Positions 36,001 through 44,708 of a DNA stretch of 64,000 nt are shown one piece after another (position 1 is the stretch's first letter; the number at the start of each line of letters is the position of its first letter). Made by a program: the position numbers and the translations under genes. Origin of the DNA: Holothuria scabra (Eukaryota; Echinodermata; Holothuroidea; Aspidochirotida; Holothuriidae); contig CM074189.1 in NCBI GenBank assembly GCA_037179385.1, positions 20,409,020-20,473,019 of the forward strand, given 5' to 3'. The notes under the pieces are model-generated. The model made no database searches. It was given only the letters and a program-made list of their open reading frames with translations, and was not told the origin of the DNA.

Positions 36001-36258
36001 TCACATATGAAAATTAAATTTTGGCTTAAAATTCCCCTTTAAATGAGGGATGGTATAGCTATAACACACCTTGTATGTTTTCCCCAGGTGAAAGAACACT
36101 GGCTTGGTCTAAACTGGAGAAAAGATGGTCCAGCAGGCAATGACATCGTCCGCACCAATGTTCCCGATATTCGAGTGGCCTTCAGATACGAGACTCTTTG
36201 TGAAGAATTGGAAACCATTGCAACTGGAGCCAAGGATTGTGGGGCCTTCGCAAAGTGA
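14815..36258 (+). CDS. AMPD: AMP deaminase, C-terminal 571 residues (10 exons)
   Basis: The gene-level span joins 14815-15034, 16813-16942, 18775-18912, 20947-21009, 26239-26370, 26691-27145, 29038-29158, 29987-30160, 32143-32253 and 36088-36258. All borders are AG/GT, all phases agree, and the joined frame is open to a TGA. AMP deaminase hydrolyses AMP to IMP plus ammonia in the cytosol, in the purine nucleotide cycle and adenylate balance. The ADA-like metal site is visible: T-H-V-H (first zinc ligands), RPHCGEAG (third His and catalytic Glu), GPIHH, and the family signature SLSTDDP. The order matches remembered vertebrate AMPD2/AMPD3 with no gap. [20 protein letters not shown] looks AMPD2-like, whereas [16 protein letters not shown] and RRERGL look AMPD3-like, as expected of an invertebrate single-copy or pre-duplication gene (inference). 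Family members are about 750-880 residues, so roughly 200-300 N-terminal residues are missing and probably lie upstream. Confidence 0.97.
15580..15732 (-). mobile_element. SINE copy, internally deleted head
   Basis: Reverse-oriented family body (gtttctaaccaattggttta, ttccatttttaaagtctt) ending at the head motif gacttgcagtatggaggtc. The B-box segment is missing. Confidence 0.8.
16132..16430. mobile_element. TTAA MITE copy 2 (diverged)
   Basis: Matches 3096-3400 along its length: TTAAG..agtcttctcgccccagac at the left, cacaactgtccaaaactcatcctcatct and gtaatatgagctactgt inside, and gtttggggtgagaa at the right. The right TTAA is lost. Confidence 0.6.
16813..16942 (+). CDS. AMPD: AMPD exon b
   Basis: Acceptor TTCATTTAG, donor GTTTGT. 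The first base completes Ile. It then encodes [20 protein letters not shown] through HRDFYNIRK, the highly conserved AMPD segment (human RRLQYLSSKFQMH...HRDFYNIRK). It ends in phase 0 immediately before the metal-binding exon. Confidence 0.96.
17159..17214 (+). repeat. (GT)n microsatellite with AT interruptions
   Basis: Alternating GT repeats broken by single GTAT steps, immediately upstream of the 145-bp array. Confidence 0.95.
17228..17790. repeat. 145-bp tandem array, about four units
   Basis: The unit start GTAAACACGATATCTC occurs at 17228 and 17373 and, with changes (gtaaacccaatatctc), at 17518. That is an exact 145-base period. A fourth, strongly diverged unit runs to about 17790. Each unit carries ggtcaaaggtcatttggggt, and the first two carry gaggtcaaNaggtcaaaact. 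Confidence 0.9.
18775..18912 (+). CDS. AMPD: AMPD exon c: metal-binding H-x-H
   Basis: Acceptor TTTTAG, donor GTCAGT; 46 codons, phase 0 at both ends. It begins [20 protein letters not shown]. The two His codons (18784-18786 and 18790-18792) are the first zinc ligands of the ADA/AMPD amidohydrolase fold. The tail [20 protein letters not shown] is the lineage-variable loop and is Lys-rich here. Confidence 0.97.
19068..19253. repeat. 30-bp minisatellite, six units
   Basis: Unit gtgttgaatctatgttgtgt then tagggagagt, with variation at one T/C (tctat/tccat) that alternates along the array. Because the unit is a multiple of three, it creates a spurious open frame. Confidence 0.95.
19916..19990. 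repeat. 28-bp minisatellite, about 2.6 units
   Basis: Unit gggttgtgtaatgtgatgcc then ttgggtca, repeated with no visible change. Confidence 0.93.
20947..21009 (+). CDS. AMPD: AMPD exon d
   Basis: A short 21-codon exon, phase 0, with acceptor CTTTTACAG and donor GTAAGT. It encodes [20 protein letters not shown] plus Ala, nearly identical to vertebrate AMPD2 in this segment. Confidence 0.97.
21283..21436 (+). mobile_element. SINE copy, 5' truncated
   Basis: Body only: aacatactgccattgtgcct through gccagtgagccacaactgg and ggctgtaaaactccatctga. The tRNA-like head is absent. Confidence 0.88.
21815..22105. repeat. Dispersed 'gtcatggaaaa'-type repeat, copy
   Basis: caggtcatgaaaaacctgg, ggaaaagtcatggcaatttcc, caaagtaacattg and ggtcctgggaaagtcatgg are all matched in the copy at 28190-28500 in the same order. 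Confidence 0.75.
22216..22440 (-). mobile_element. SINE copy, near full length
   Basis: Reverse orientation. It runs from cagcccagtttctaaccaat through tggcagtaggttcca to the degraded head (gttctaacaccatgtag). Confidence 0.87.
23820..24180. repeat. Diverged dispersed repeat, copy 2
   Basis: Partner of 7370-7710; see that entry for the shared blocks. It ends in gcctctttaa, where a minisatellite built on the same words begins. Confidence 0.5.
24157..24360. repeat. Degenerate ~41-bp minisatellite
   Basis: About five units of the form ggtggtagcttgataaagga then gatgcctctttaag, each diverged. It appears to have grown from the gcctctttaa end of the adjoining dispersed repeat (inference). Confidence 0.85.
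24895..25640. repeat. Nested minisatellite: ~20-bp units inside ~110-170-bp blocks
   Basis: Short units ctgcagctgcctcatctagg are repeated 2-5 times. Each cluster is separated by a conserved spacer (cacatgattaattaagccag, tctgctattttagtaatg, ggaaacaaagcatga). At least five blocks are visible. Block length shrinks to the right as short units and part of the spacer are lost. Confidence 0.92.
26239..26370 (+). CDS. AMPD: AMPD exon e
   Basis: 44 codons, phase 0, with acceptor GATTACAG and donor GTAAGT. It encodes [20 protein letters not shown] followed by [12 protein letters not shown] and ends ...YFAELIK. This is a core part of the AMPD barrel. The preceding intron (21010-26238) is the longest inside the confirmed part and is full of repeats. 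Confidence 0.97.
26371..26690 (+). other. AMPD intron e-f
   Basis: A 320-base intron with canonical borders and no repeats seen. Confidence 0.9.
26691..27145 (+). CDS. AMPD: AMPD exon f: largest coding exon
   Basis: Acceptor TCTAATTTAG, donor GTTTGT; 151 codons plus two bases. It encodes [63 protein letters not shown] and [20 protein letters not shown]. It ends in CGC-AG, and the split Arg is completed by the next exon (RRERGLNTF). The frame stays open about 24 codons past the donor into the intron. That extension matches nothing in the family, so I end the exon at 27145. Confidence 0.97.
27232..27320 (+). mobile_element. SINE 3' fragment
   Basis: Only the last third is present: actgggaaaagggccttggc, acttgaaccaattggtcaga and ctgggctgtaaaactcatct. 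Confidence 0.8.
28050..28500. repeat. Dispersed 'gtcatggaaaa'-type repeat, long copy
   Basis: Two overlapping rounds of gtcatggaaatttggaaaa at the left, then cgtggaaaacctgaaatagt, gtcatggaaaaatcatggaa, ccaagtaacattg and ggtcctgggaaagt, collinear with 21815-22105. Confidence 0.75.
29038..29158 (+). CDS. AMPD: AMPD exon g: catalytic HCGEAG
   Basis: Acceptor CCATTACAG, donor GTAAGA. The first base completes Arg, then 40 codons follow: [20 protein letters not shown] through GLMLRK. His 29072-29074 and Glu 29081-29083 correspond to the third zinc-ligand His and the general acid/base Glu of the ADA fold, and the following His pair completes the active-site cluster. Confidence 0.97.
29159..29986 (+). 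other. AMPD intron g-h
   Basis: Holds a SINE (29322-29553). The remainder shows no feature beyond a T13 run near 29840. Confidence 0.7.
29322..29553 (+). mobile_element. SINE copy, near full length, diverged head
   Basis: Head agtcaagtggtaatagc..acttgcagttgg..gactttgacttctgg, then gtgcttgttgctcagcataa, gtaagccacaactgg and gctgttaaact. The B-box has one or more changes. Confidence 0.85.
29987..30160 (+). CDS. AMPD: AMPD exon h: SLSTDDP signature
   Basis: Acceptor CCCTTCAG, donor GTGAGT; 58 codons, phase 0. It encodes [37 protein letters not shown] and [15 protein letters not shown]. The AMP/adenosine deaminase signature SLSTDDP lies at 30119-30139; its first Asp (30131-30133) corresponds to the metal-binding Asp of the family. 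This is among the most conserved exons. Confidence 0.98.
30831..31351. mobile_element. TTAA-flanked long-TIR MITE
   Basis: The left end TTAAAGTGCACCTCATGTCA is mirrored by the right end tgacttgaggtatactttaa. Pairing continues inward for about 95 bases (attcaaaaatatatattaaa, cagcat, ccaactaccatctt). TTAA is at both outer edges. The roughly 330-bp centre has no gene. A solo end of the same family lies at 58486-58543. Confidence 0.85.
31550..31773 (+). mobile_element. SINE copy, near full length
   Basis: Head catggtcatgtggttgcagc..gagtttgacacctagctggg, body gtgcttggtgctcaacatta and agtgaaccacaactgg, tail catccaacttac. Confidence 0.87.
32143..32253 (+). CDS. AMPD: AMPD exon i
   Basis: 37 codons, phase 0, with acceptor TTTACCAG and donor GTGAGG. 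It encodes [20 protein letters not shown], then [17 protein letters not shown]. It matches the family almost residue for residue up to MSGF, after which the sequence diverges, as is usual. Confidence 0.97.
32269..32377. repeat. 18-bp AT-rich minisatellite, about six units
   Basis: Unit actcaaatatattcatat with changes in the first two and the last copies. It begins 16 bases after the exon i donor. Confidence 0.92.
35111..35365 (+). mobile_element. piggyBac-like MITE, copy 1
   Basis: The left terminus AACCCTTTACTGTTGT and right terminus ACAACGGTAAAGGATT form an imperfect 16-bp TIR. TTAA is intact on the right (35364-35367) and mutated to TCAA on the left. It is far more GC-rich than the surroundings, with an inner hairpin tgggtccttttggaccca. 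It has no transposase gene. Confidence 0.9.
35465..35719 (+). mobile_element. piggyBac-like MITE, copy 2
   Basis: Perfect 16-bp TIR AACCCTTTACCGTTGT / ACAACGGTAAAGGGTT, with TTAA on both sides (35463-35466 and 35718-35721). Same length and orientation as copy 1, from which it differs at roughly a dozen sites, mostly C/T or G/A. TTAA targets and CCC-type ends are hallmarks of piggyBac-type transposons; the transposase source is not in this window. Confidence 0.93.
36088..36258 (+). CDS. AMPD: AMPD terminal coding exon
   Basis: Acceptor TTTTCCCCAG; 56 codons plus TGA (36256-36258). It encodes [40 protein letters not shown] and a short tail [15 protein letters not shown]. The conserved GPEGND..TNVPDIR block is present as GPAGND. 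The C-terminus is short compared with vertebrate paralogues, whose tails are also variable. Confidence 0.97.
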   Translation: MKEHWLGLNWRKDGPAGNDIVRTNVPDIRVAFRYETLCEELETIATGAKDCGAFAK

Positions 36259-37270
36259 GGTGTGCCTATTGCACTTATCAATTGTAAAATGGACCCTCTG
36301 GTCCTTTACATGGGTGTGTGAAATGTGTGTCATGTTCATACAAGCAGCAAAGAAGTTGTGGCATGGGAGCACCATATTCTACAACAAAGTCTTTGAAATG
36401 TGTCAATTGAATGGCAGAGGAGTGCATCAATATACAAAAAATGTTTCATACTCTTAGCGAACATCAACTGAGTTTGCTAGGGGGACAGATATCATTTGTC
36501 TTACAAATTGATAAGTACCTAAGGATTTTAGAACTTTGCCATGTGAGTTTGGTGCCTGAGCATTGCTCATCTTTGCCAAGAAAAATTCTTAGCACAAGAC
36601 TGTTCAATTTGCGAAAAGCAGTTGGCCAAACTTTTCTGTTGTTTTTGTCTTGGAAGAAAAAAACAGAAAAGTATTTCGCACCTCACGTGTCAGTTACTTC
36701 AAGGTGCACATGCCATTATGTTATGTTATGTTAGATGGAGTTGTATGGCCCACTTTATCACCAGTTGGTTTCAGTCGTGCTGGCCACAGCCTTTTTTCCC
36801 ATTGTGGCCTTCTGGCTTGGTTTCCCTACTCCATTGCTTATAATGAGGACCAAGAACAATGGCAGTGGGATCCATTTTTAAAGTGGTCAGTGTGGCCCCT
36901 TGAGGACCTCTAAACTGCAAGTGGGATGCTCTAACCACTCGACCATGCATTCATCACGTTATCTAAAGTAATGTTGGATTCTGAAACCACAGAGAAGTGT
37001 GTAGCGCTGTTGGAGAGCAAAATATATATGAATTATTGTCTGCAAGCAATTTTTTAGGTCATAAAGATTGTCCAAGAGGGGAACTTTGAGACACTGAAAA
37101 TGATTGTTCGATAATTTTAAGGTTTGAAAAAATTTCCTATTGTTTGAAAAAATTTCCTATTGTTTTAGCCACTGTTATTTAAAGTGCAATACATTCCTTG
37201 AGATTTTGTCAAGGTGTGATGAAAATCATAGATTGTAAGGTCACACAATAAACTTATATTAAACAAAGTA
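36259..37270 (+). other. Probable AMPD 3' UTR
   Basis: Non-coding sequence after the AMPD stop. An early AATAAA occurs at 37247-37252, followed closely by AAATAAATAAA; another AATAAA lies near 38205, beyond the minisatellite. If the first is used, the UTR is about 1 kb and contains a reverse-oriented SINE at 36730-36949. The end is a guess from the hexamer alone. Confidence 0.4.
36730..36949 (-). mobile_element. SINE copy, full length with good A box
   Basis: Reverse orientation. It ends in a head reading GCATGGTCGAGTGGTTAGAG on the minus strand, the clearest A box of the family here. It lies inside the likely 3' UTR, antisense to the gene. Confidence 0.9.
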
Positions 37271-37420
37271 TAAAATAAATAAATTGGATTAGTTAGGGAA
37301 TAATTTTTACAAGAGCTTAGCAGTGTCCTAGTCAACACCAAGATCTCTCAGAGGTGTAGCTGAAGACAAATGAAGGTTTATCCATGAAGGTTTATCCATG
37401 GATCATAAATATTGGTTGTG

Positions 37421-38048
37421 GATATGTTAGTTGTGAGGTATTTAGGTATGTCACTACTGAGGCATATGTAGATATGGAACTACTGGGGCATATACAGATA
37501 TGCTACTACTGAGGCATATGTAGGTCTGCTAGTATAGAGGCATATGTGGATATGCCACTACTGAGGCATATGTAGATATGCTATTACTGAGGCTTATACA
37601 GATATGCTACTACTGAGGCATATGTGGATATGCTCATAGCAATGTGTTGTGGATATGCTACTACTGAGGCATATGTGGATATGCTCATAGCAATGTGTTG
37701 TGGATATGACACCACTGAGGCATATGTAGATATGCTACTACTGAGGCTTTTACAGATATGCTACTACTGAGGCATATGTGGATATGCTCATAGCAATGTG
37801 TTGTGGATATGCTACTACTGAGGCATATGTAAGTCTGCTAGTACAGAGGCATGTGTGGATATGCCACTACTGAGGTATATACAGATATGCTACTACTGAG
37901 CTATATATAGATATGCCACTACTGAGGTATATACAGATATGCTACTACTGAGCTATATATAGATATGCTACTACTGAGGCATGAGTGGGTATACTTCAAC
38001 TGATGCATATGTATATATGCTACTACCGAGGCATTTGTAGATATGCTG
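37421..38048. repeat. 26-bp minisatellite, about 24 units of two types
   Basis: The main unit is gatatgctactactgaggc then atatgt. A second type, gatatgctcatagcaatgtg then ttgtg, also near 26 bases, is inserted three times at similar intervals. That points to higher-order block duplication. Confidence 0.95.
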
Positions 38049-41000
38049 CGACTTACTTTGTGTATCTGTTATACAGGCACCTGATTTTAAATGACTGCTT
38101 GTCCTACACAACTCATACAATTTGTACAGATAAATTTGAAAAGCTTTTAGATATTGAATTCAGTAAAGTTAGTTTTGCCAGCTATTAAGAGGCAGTCTTT
38201 GTGAGAATAAAGTTAGTTCAGCATTGAAGTTGGAAGCTTTTTGTCAGAAGGATTTGGTAGACTGTAAGGTTGTGTTGTGAATAGGACACTTCACTTCGTA
38301 CACAGGGGGGGAATTTTCTTTTCAACTGTGGACAGCTTTAAGACTGACTAGTGTCCATTGCTCTTTGGGTATGTATAGCTAGGTAATCATTTTCTATTGA
38401 GACACTATTAAAACTAATCTTTGAAGAGAAATCTTGATGTCACAGTGTATAACCATAAAGAGCTTAATAAAAAGGAAGAACCATGTTTTGTATCTAGGAA
38501 ACAGCTTTCTCCTTGTGTGAGGAGATTGAAAATACCTTCCATCTCTGCAGTTTTCCCCTCTCAGTATCTTAGAATATTTGGAACTATATTTGTCAATTTA
38601 CGAAAAAGCGTGTGAACATGCATTGCTGTTGTTGGAATAAACACCTCCTTAAAACACATGACATGATATACATGAATAAAAAGAAATTACATGTGTGAAT
38701 CAGGCTGAGAGAAGTTGTGGAGAATATCCTTGATATTTTGTAGTGTTGAAAATGTGCAAAATATTTGCTGCAACAGAGATGATGTTGGTGTAAATTGTTA
38801 GGATGGACTATCTCCCACCATCTATGGCGATACATGGAATAGAGAGAATATGAATGATAAGTTAAAAATGAGTATTATTTCTTAATTCTTTTTTATTTTT
38901 CTTCTCTGTCAAAAGCACAAATTTGTTGAGCTGCAAAACCTGCCAACATTCATATTTTATCTTTTCTGTTTTTGCACTGCCATAAAAAAGTCCAATTTAT
39001 CAACTAAAGCCCCTAAATGGTAGATGAAATGATTGCTTTGTTAAGTTTGCATTTTGTCAGTTTTTTTACTGCTGTTTGATCTGATTACTTGAACCCAGTT
39101 ATGTGACAATTTTAGGGTAATGTTATAAATAGACTTGGTGTAACTTTGATCTTACTTCTCTTCATGAATGCAAGGCTGTGCCTTGCATTTTATTTCTTTA
39201 AATTTTCTTGCTATTAATTTAAATTATAATTTCTCTGCATATATTAGCAATCTAAATATTAATTATGACATTATTTATTTCTTCTTCTTGCAATTTAAGT
39301 CTTTTTGTAAACTTTCTTTCATTATATTGAGTAACTTTTGTCTTTAGATATATTTGGTTTGATTCTTACTCAATATGTTCACCAGTAGGTAAATATTGAA
39401 CATAGAAATGGCCTCACTCTTTAACTGCTAGCCAGCATAGTTTTATTTTGAAATAAGGTTCTTTTCTTTTATTATCATTTTCCAAAAATTGAAGTTTGGT
39501 AGGTCTTCAGTATTTTCACTAGTGTTGTGCTTGCTTTTTCTTCAGTTAACCATACCCAATTTAACTTTGTTTTTTAGGATTATTTCTTTGTCAAAACAAT
39601 TATAGTCTAGGATGTATTTTGCAGCTTTATATTTCTAGATGCCATTAGTTGGACATTCAAATACTAATTTTGGAACTTGGGGTAAAGATTGCCCTGAACC
39701 TTTGCAGATCTTTTGGCAATTTGTTGGCATACCAAAGATTTTGCAACCATTCAAAAAGTTGCTCCTGGAGCCTGAAGAACCCCATGGATGATCATACAAT
39801 GACTCTCTTCGCTTCATTAATGATGCAAATGTTTTTTAAGATCAGAATCAAATTTGAACATTTCCTTTAGTGTACCAGTCTAGTGCCAATTTTATGCTAG
39901 TATGATGCAGGCCTTGAATTTTGAGGCCAACACCCACCTGAAATCATTGTAAGGAGTGTGGTTTTTTGCATTCCTAAACAAAGATTTGGAGCTCACATAA
40001 ATCTATTGAAATTTAGTAAAACAGCACTCCAACCCCCCCCCCCCCCTTCTTAATTTTCTGAGACGTGTGATTTGTAGTACACCCGGAAAATCTAAGACTC
40101 AAGGCCTGACCATGTGTGCATGAGTTTAAGTATATTTCTTTGTGTACTCCCAAAAATATTTGGAAGAATTATAATAATCTGTATAGTATGGTTACAAAAT
40201 ACTAATGTGTAGATGAAAGAGTGAGAATTGACAAATTAGTAATGTAACCTGTACCAAAATAAAATTATAAGAAAGTTTAAAGAGAGGCAAAAGACCACCA
40301 AAGATGAATGATGAAGAAAAACATACATTGTTCACAATGGTGACAGAAGGAGACCTTTAATTTTCAAAATTAATTTCTCAGGGAAGAGAATCCTTTGTCA
40401 TAATATCTAGAAATTATGCTGAAGTAAACCAGGATTTTTCAATTTGATATAAAAGTTTTATTTGTTCTCCGTTACGTGTAGGTTTCCTTTGTAATGATTT
40501 GTGATTTCTAAATAAAAAACAAAAAAACATTGGCTATTTGAATAGTTTTGAATTTGATGAGAATGTGGGCAACACTACTGTAGCATGGTGGACTTAAGAT
40601 TTTTAAAAGAAGACATTTTCTTGTTCAGTTTTATAACAAATAGTGAACCTTTGCTTCTTGTGCTTTCAGCTAAATTAATGTGTTGTGTCTATTCTTGTCA
40701 GCCAGACAGGAAAGGAGCCATGCAGGATATGCCTGTAGTGTTGAAATCAGAAGGCTGAACTGTCAGCCGAATGGTCAGTCATGTCCAGTTTGGTCATTTT
40801 GGTATCCCTCCTTTCAGTGCAACTCCATTAAGATACTGTCAAGCTTTGGGCGTAAGGTTTGAGAGTTTCCTACAGTTAGGACTGGGTAAAATGCTGAATT
40901 CAGCTTTATGAGGAATGCTCTGAATGCATTCTTATCTCCCAATGAATTAAGTTTATGGTTATGAATAGGCCTGAAAAAGCTATTGTAAGACAACTAGTGT

Positions 41001-42591
41001 GCTGTGTTAACCCAGATTTTCAATTGGTTTTGTCTTTTTACAACAGAATACCTCATATTTTCATTGTGTTGAATTGTTCCATAAAGCAACTTATTCAAAA
41101 TATTTGGCGGTATACTTAAAGTATGACATGACAGTTACACTTATGGTATCAAGTTCAAGTCTTGTGTAGTAGTATATTTAGTTTCATTGGGTTGAGATTT
41201 ATTCCATGGTGTTAGCTATCAAGGGTAACCTATCAAAGTCTTGCCCTGGACCTTTGTACGTTAGTTGAATGCAGGTGCACAGTGCTGGACCTTGGAAAAG
41301 TAAGTGCTTTGCATACGCACACACATAAGTTTCTACATTAATCATTGGATCAGTAATATGAAGAACAAAATGCGACATAATGTCAGATTTTGTTTTACAT
41401 CAAAATATCTAAATCAAACAAAAGAAATTGAAGAATTCATAGTTGTCATATCTTTTCAACCAAATGTAGGTATTTTGTCTCTTTCAAGAATTGTTGTATT
41501 GTCCCTTCCCTCTCTCTGGTCCCACCCTTGCCCTGACTTATCATCTGATAATTTCTCTGTGTAAGAAGAAAGGTCCCCTTTCCCCCATCCATATCCTCAC
41601 AGTTCATCCCTTGTTTCTTTCTTTTTTTTGAGAAGTTATTGAAATATGCAGTATGTTTCTCCTATTTCCCCCTTCTCAAAACAAGATAAATATTGAAATT
41701 TGATCTGTTTAAATAATTAGAAACAGTCAATCTGTGGAGCGTTACTTCACAGTTTGTGTAAGAGTAATCCAAGGTTAGCATTGGTTTATGTATTTTATTA
41801 AGATTCAGTGACATTGTGATGGGGAAGTTAAGATAAAACTACATCTGTGTACATTGGTCCTGGTGATTTATCAGTTCATTTCCACATATTGGTAATTCAT
41901 TTGCCAGGCCACCTTGGCTCAGTATTTATTTTAGCTCGAAATAGTTATTATAAATGTTTGTGAGGAGTGGAAAGTTTTGTGAGACTTGTCATAATCTAGT
42001 CCATTTGAGATCATTACAAAAATGGTTGGTCTTTGTTATAGTTTGTATGCTACAGGCATGATAAAAATTGCATGATAAATGAGTATTAGCCATCATTACT
42101 ATGGCTAGAAGAGTGCTTAAAAATTACAGGTTGTAACATGGCCTGCAAAGAGCAACACCATCAATGAGCAAGTGTTGTATTATAGGTCTGGAAATCTTGG
42201 GGAAGGTAGGGGTAGCCCTCCCCCCCCCTCCCTGCAGGGTACAGTCCAGAAGAGTGCTTCAGAATTACAGGGGGTCTGGAAGGTAGAATAAGGACAAAGA
42301 AGAACCCCCACCTCAATGAAGTGCTCCCCTCCTTCCATTTTGGAGCTAAGAATGTAATGGGAGAGTTATGCAATCTAATTATGTTAATGTTCATAAACAA
42401 TATTTGCTTTGTGTTTACTCATATCATCTTTGTCACACAGTAAACAAGGTTTCTAACTCCACCCACCATTTCTACTACCCTGGATCCTTTAATACCCTGG
42501 ATCCTTTAATATCACTGTTTGTAATGGGAAAAGGAAATGCTGACCGTAATCCCAAATTCACAATGTAATATACAAGCAGTTGTGGGCGAGT

Positions 42592-42672
42592 TTAGTTAGA
42601 TGAGGTTTTACAACTTTTTCTAACCAATCAGTTTGAGTCAGGTCGACCATACCCCTTTTTGTGGCTTGCTGG
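42592..42672 (-). mobile_element. SINE 3' fragment
   Basis: Reverse orientation: ttagttagatgaggttttac, ttctaaccaatcagtttgag and accccttttt. Confidence 0.7.
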
Positions 42673-43210
42673 CATCCAATAGTAGGTGCATGTCACTTGC
42701 TTTATCACCTGGTACACTATCTTTTTGTATGTGTTATATCATTGCTATCAATCACAATGTGGATGCCATTTTGCTTTTATGTTATAAAACTTCAGATGGT
42801 GCTCGTATATTTAATTTTTCAGTTCAATAGTTTTAGTTTCTTCTTCTATTGATGGCAGCATTTATGTTCTCTAATAGACAAGTTTTAAGTCTCATCTTCA
42901 AATATGTGTGCGACCTATCTGTTTGGGTCAACTGGTAACAAAACATCCTGAGGGCTTCACTGGCTGTACATAGCACACTGTTTATTTATACATGTGTGTC
43001 CATCTCACCATCAGCTTTAAACACACGTAAAAGTATTAGTAAAAGTCTTTGACCTATTGCGCAAATATTTCACCATGAAAAGACTTAGAACTGGTCTTTT
43101 AACCTTTGTGTAAACATTGAAGTTGAAGTTGAGTATGACCTAGTTTTAGCATGTTGTGCCTGGGATAACCTAGTGAGGGTAATATTATGTATTGTCTGTT
43201 GCCTTGGATT

Positions 43211-43362
43211 AGTTGGTTAGTTAGATGGAGGTTTAAGGCCCAGTTTCCAACCTATTGGTTCAAGTCCAACTGGCCATGGCCTTTTTTTCCAGTTGTGCCA
43301 GTCGTGGCTCACTGGCTTGTTTTCCCTACTGTATTGTTTATGCAGAGAGCATCAGGCACAGC
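43211..43362 (-). mobile_element. SINE copy, head missing
   Basis: Reverse orientation: ggcccagtttccaacctatt, ttttttccagttgtgcc, ggctcactggcttgttttcc and a body end near gagcatcaggcaca. Confidence 0.85.
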
Positions 43363-44082
43363 TGTTGCCTTGGAAAGCAGAATAACTTCAGGAGTAATCC
43401 TTTGGTTTTGCCAAATGGCTCTCTACCAAAGAGGCTGGAGGACTTTATGAAAATGCTTCATTTAAAGCTTCTGTTTACAATCGTCACCCCAACTCTGTTG
43501 TAGGTATATTGTTGGCCAAACATCTTAGCGTTCAATAGTTTTCACTGAGTAATTCTTCTGCGTTCAAATTCACCCTAAGGAACTTTTATTTCATAATTTC
43601 ATTTAATGTTGCTGTGACACTTCTTATACTCCATACATGTGTGTATTTATTGCCTTGTAATTACGACATGCCTTAAATTGTAAGAGCGTGCAACATATCC
43701 ACAGATACATGTAAGGTGAAAACTTCACACGTTTGACAAGGGAGGAACAGTTATCTATGAAAGTAGTACAATGAAACCCCTTTCCTCACCCCGCCTTGAC
43801 CCACTTTGCCCCACTCTACTACACCTTACTGTCATAATTCCATAACTTCCACCCTTTACCCCATGTTACATGTACTTGCAACCATGGAAGTACTTCCATG
43901 TTGCAACAACTCCTTTTGTAGGCTTAAGACCAGACTAGCATGTTGAAGAGATTTACATGGACTGTCAAGTGAGGGGAAGAATCATTTATCTCACTGGCTG
44001 TTATGGCCAGGTGCCATATGGATTTCCTTGACCCACTTGCCCATACTGGCCAGTTAGATAAATGACTCTCAACTAAATGATA

Positions 44083-44116
44083 TTTTATTTCATTTTATTT
44101 TATTTTATTTTATTGA
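44083..44116. repeat. (TTTTA)n pentamer repeat
   Basis: About six TTTTA units with one TTTCA variant. Confidence 0.92.
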
Positions 44117-44708
44117 GTTCATGGCTTAAAAATTTGTGACCAAACATAGTAGATGAAAGATATTAGCATCAGCGATGCATTGAAATAATTCCCTTATTTG
44201 GTTGCAGCATGTTATATGAGGGCGCTGTTGTCATGCCTGGTTAGTCCAGTCTGCAATGAAGCATCATGCACATGTAGCCAAACTTTCCTTGTTAAAAGAA
44301 ATTATAGAAAAATGTAATACAGATTAATGTTTCCGAAAAGTCCTTGTAAATAGTCTTCTTTTTGTACTTTTCTTCCCATGCTCCTCTCTTTTTTTTTTCT
44401 TTTTTTTTTTTGTGCAAATTTTATTTCCTTTCTAAAGCTCGATTGACTTGTTTATGCTTACATGCACCCAGGGTCCACAACACCTTCAACACTATCTTTA
44501 TTCATAAACTGCAGACAGTGCTTTATTACGAAAGAACAGCTCATCAGTGAAAGAGTTAATAACTACGACACCTCAAAGAGTGAAATTTACTGGTTCAGCA
44601 GAAGCCTTTATCAAGATCTGTGAGACAGTATGCTAATCAACTGCAGCACTGCATTCTGGGAAGAATTATTTTGTATGCAATTCCGATTCAGCATTGTGGC
44701 CACTTCCT

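Larger units (their letters stand above)
32254..36087 (+). other. Last AMPD intron
   Basis: A 3.8-kb intron with an 18-bp AT minisatellite right after the donor, a C13 run at 33025-33037 and the two TTAA MITE copies near its 3' end. 33040-35100 shows nothing I recognise. Confidence 0.7.
38049..44708. other. Gene-poor region
   Basis: No gene recognised on either strand. It contains two SINE fragments (42592-42672, 43211-43362), C runs (40033-40046, 42220-42228) and a TTTTA pentamer repeat (44083-44116). Confidence 0.55.
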
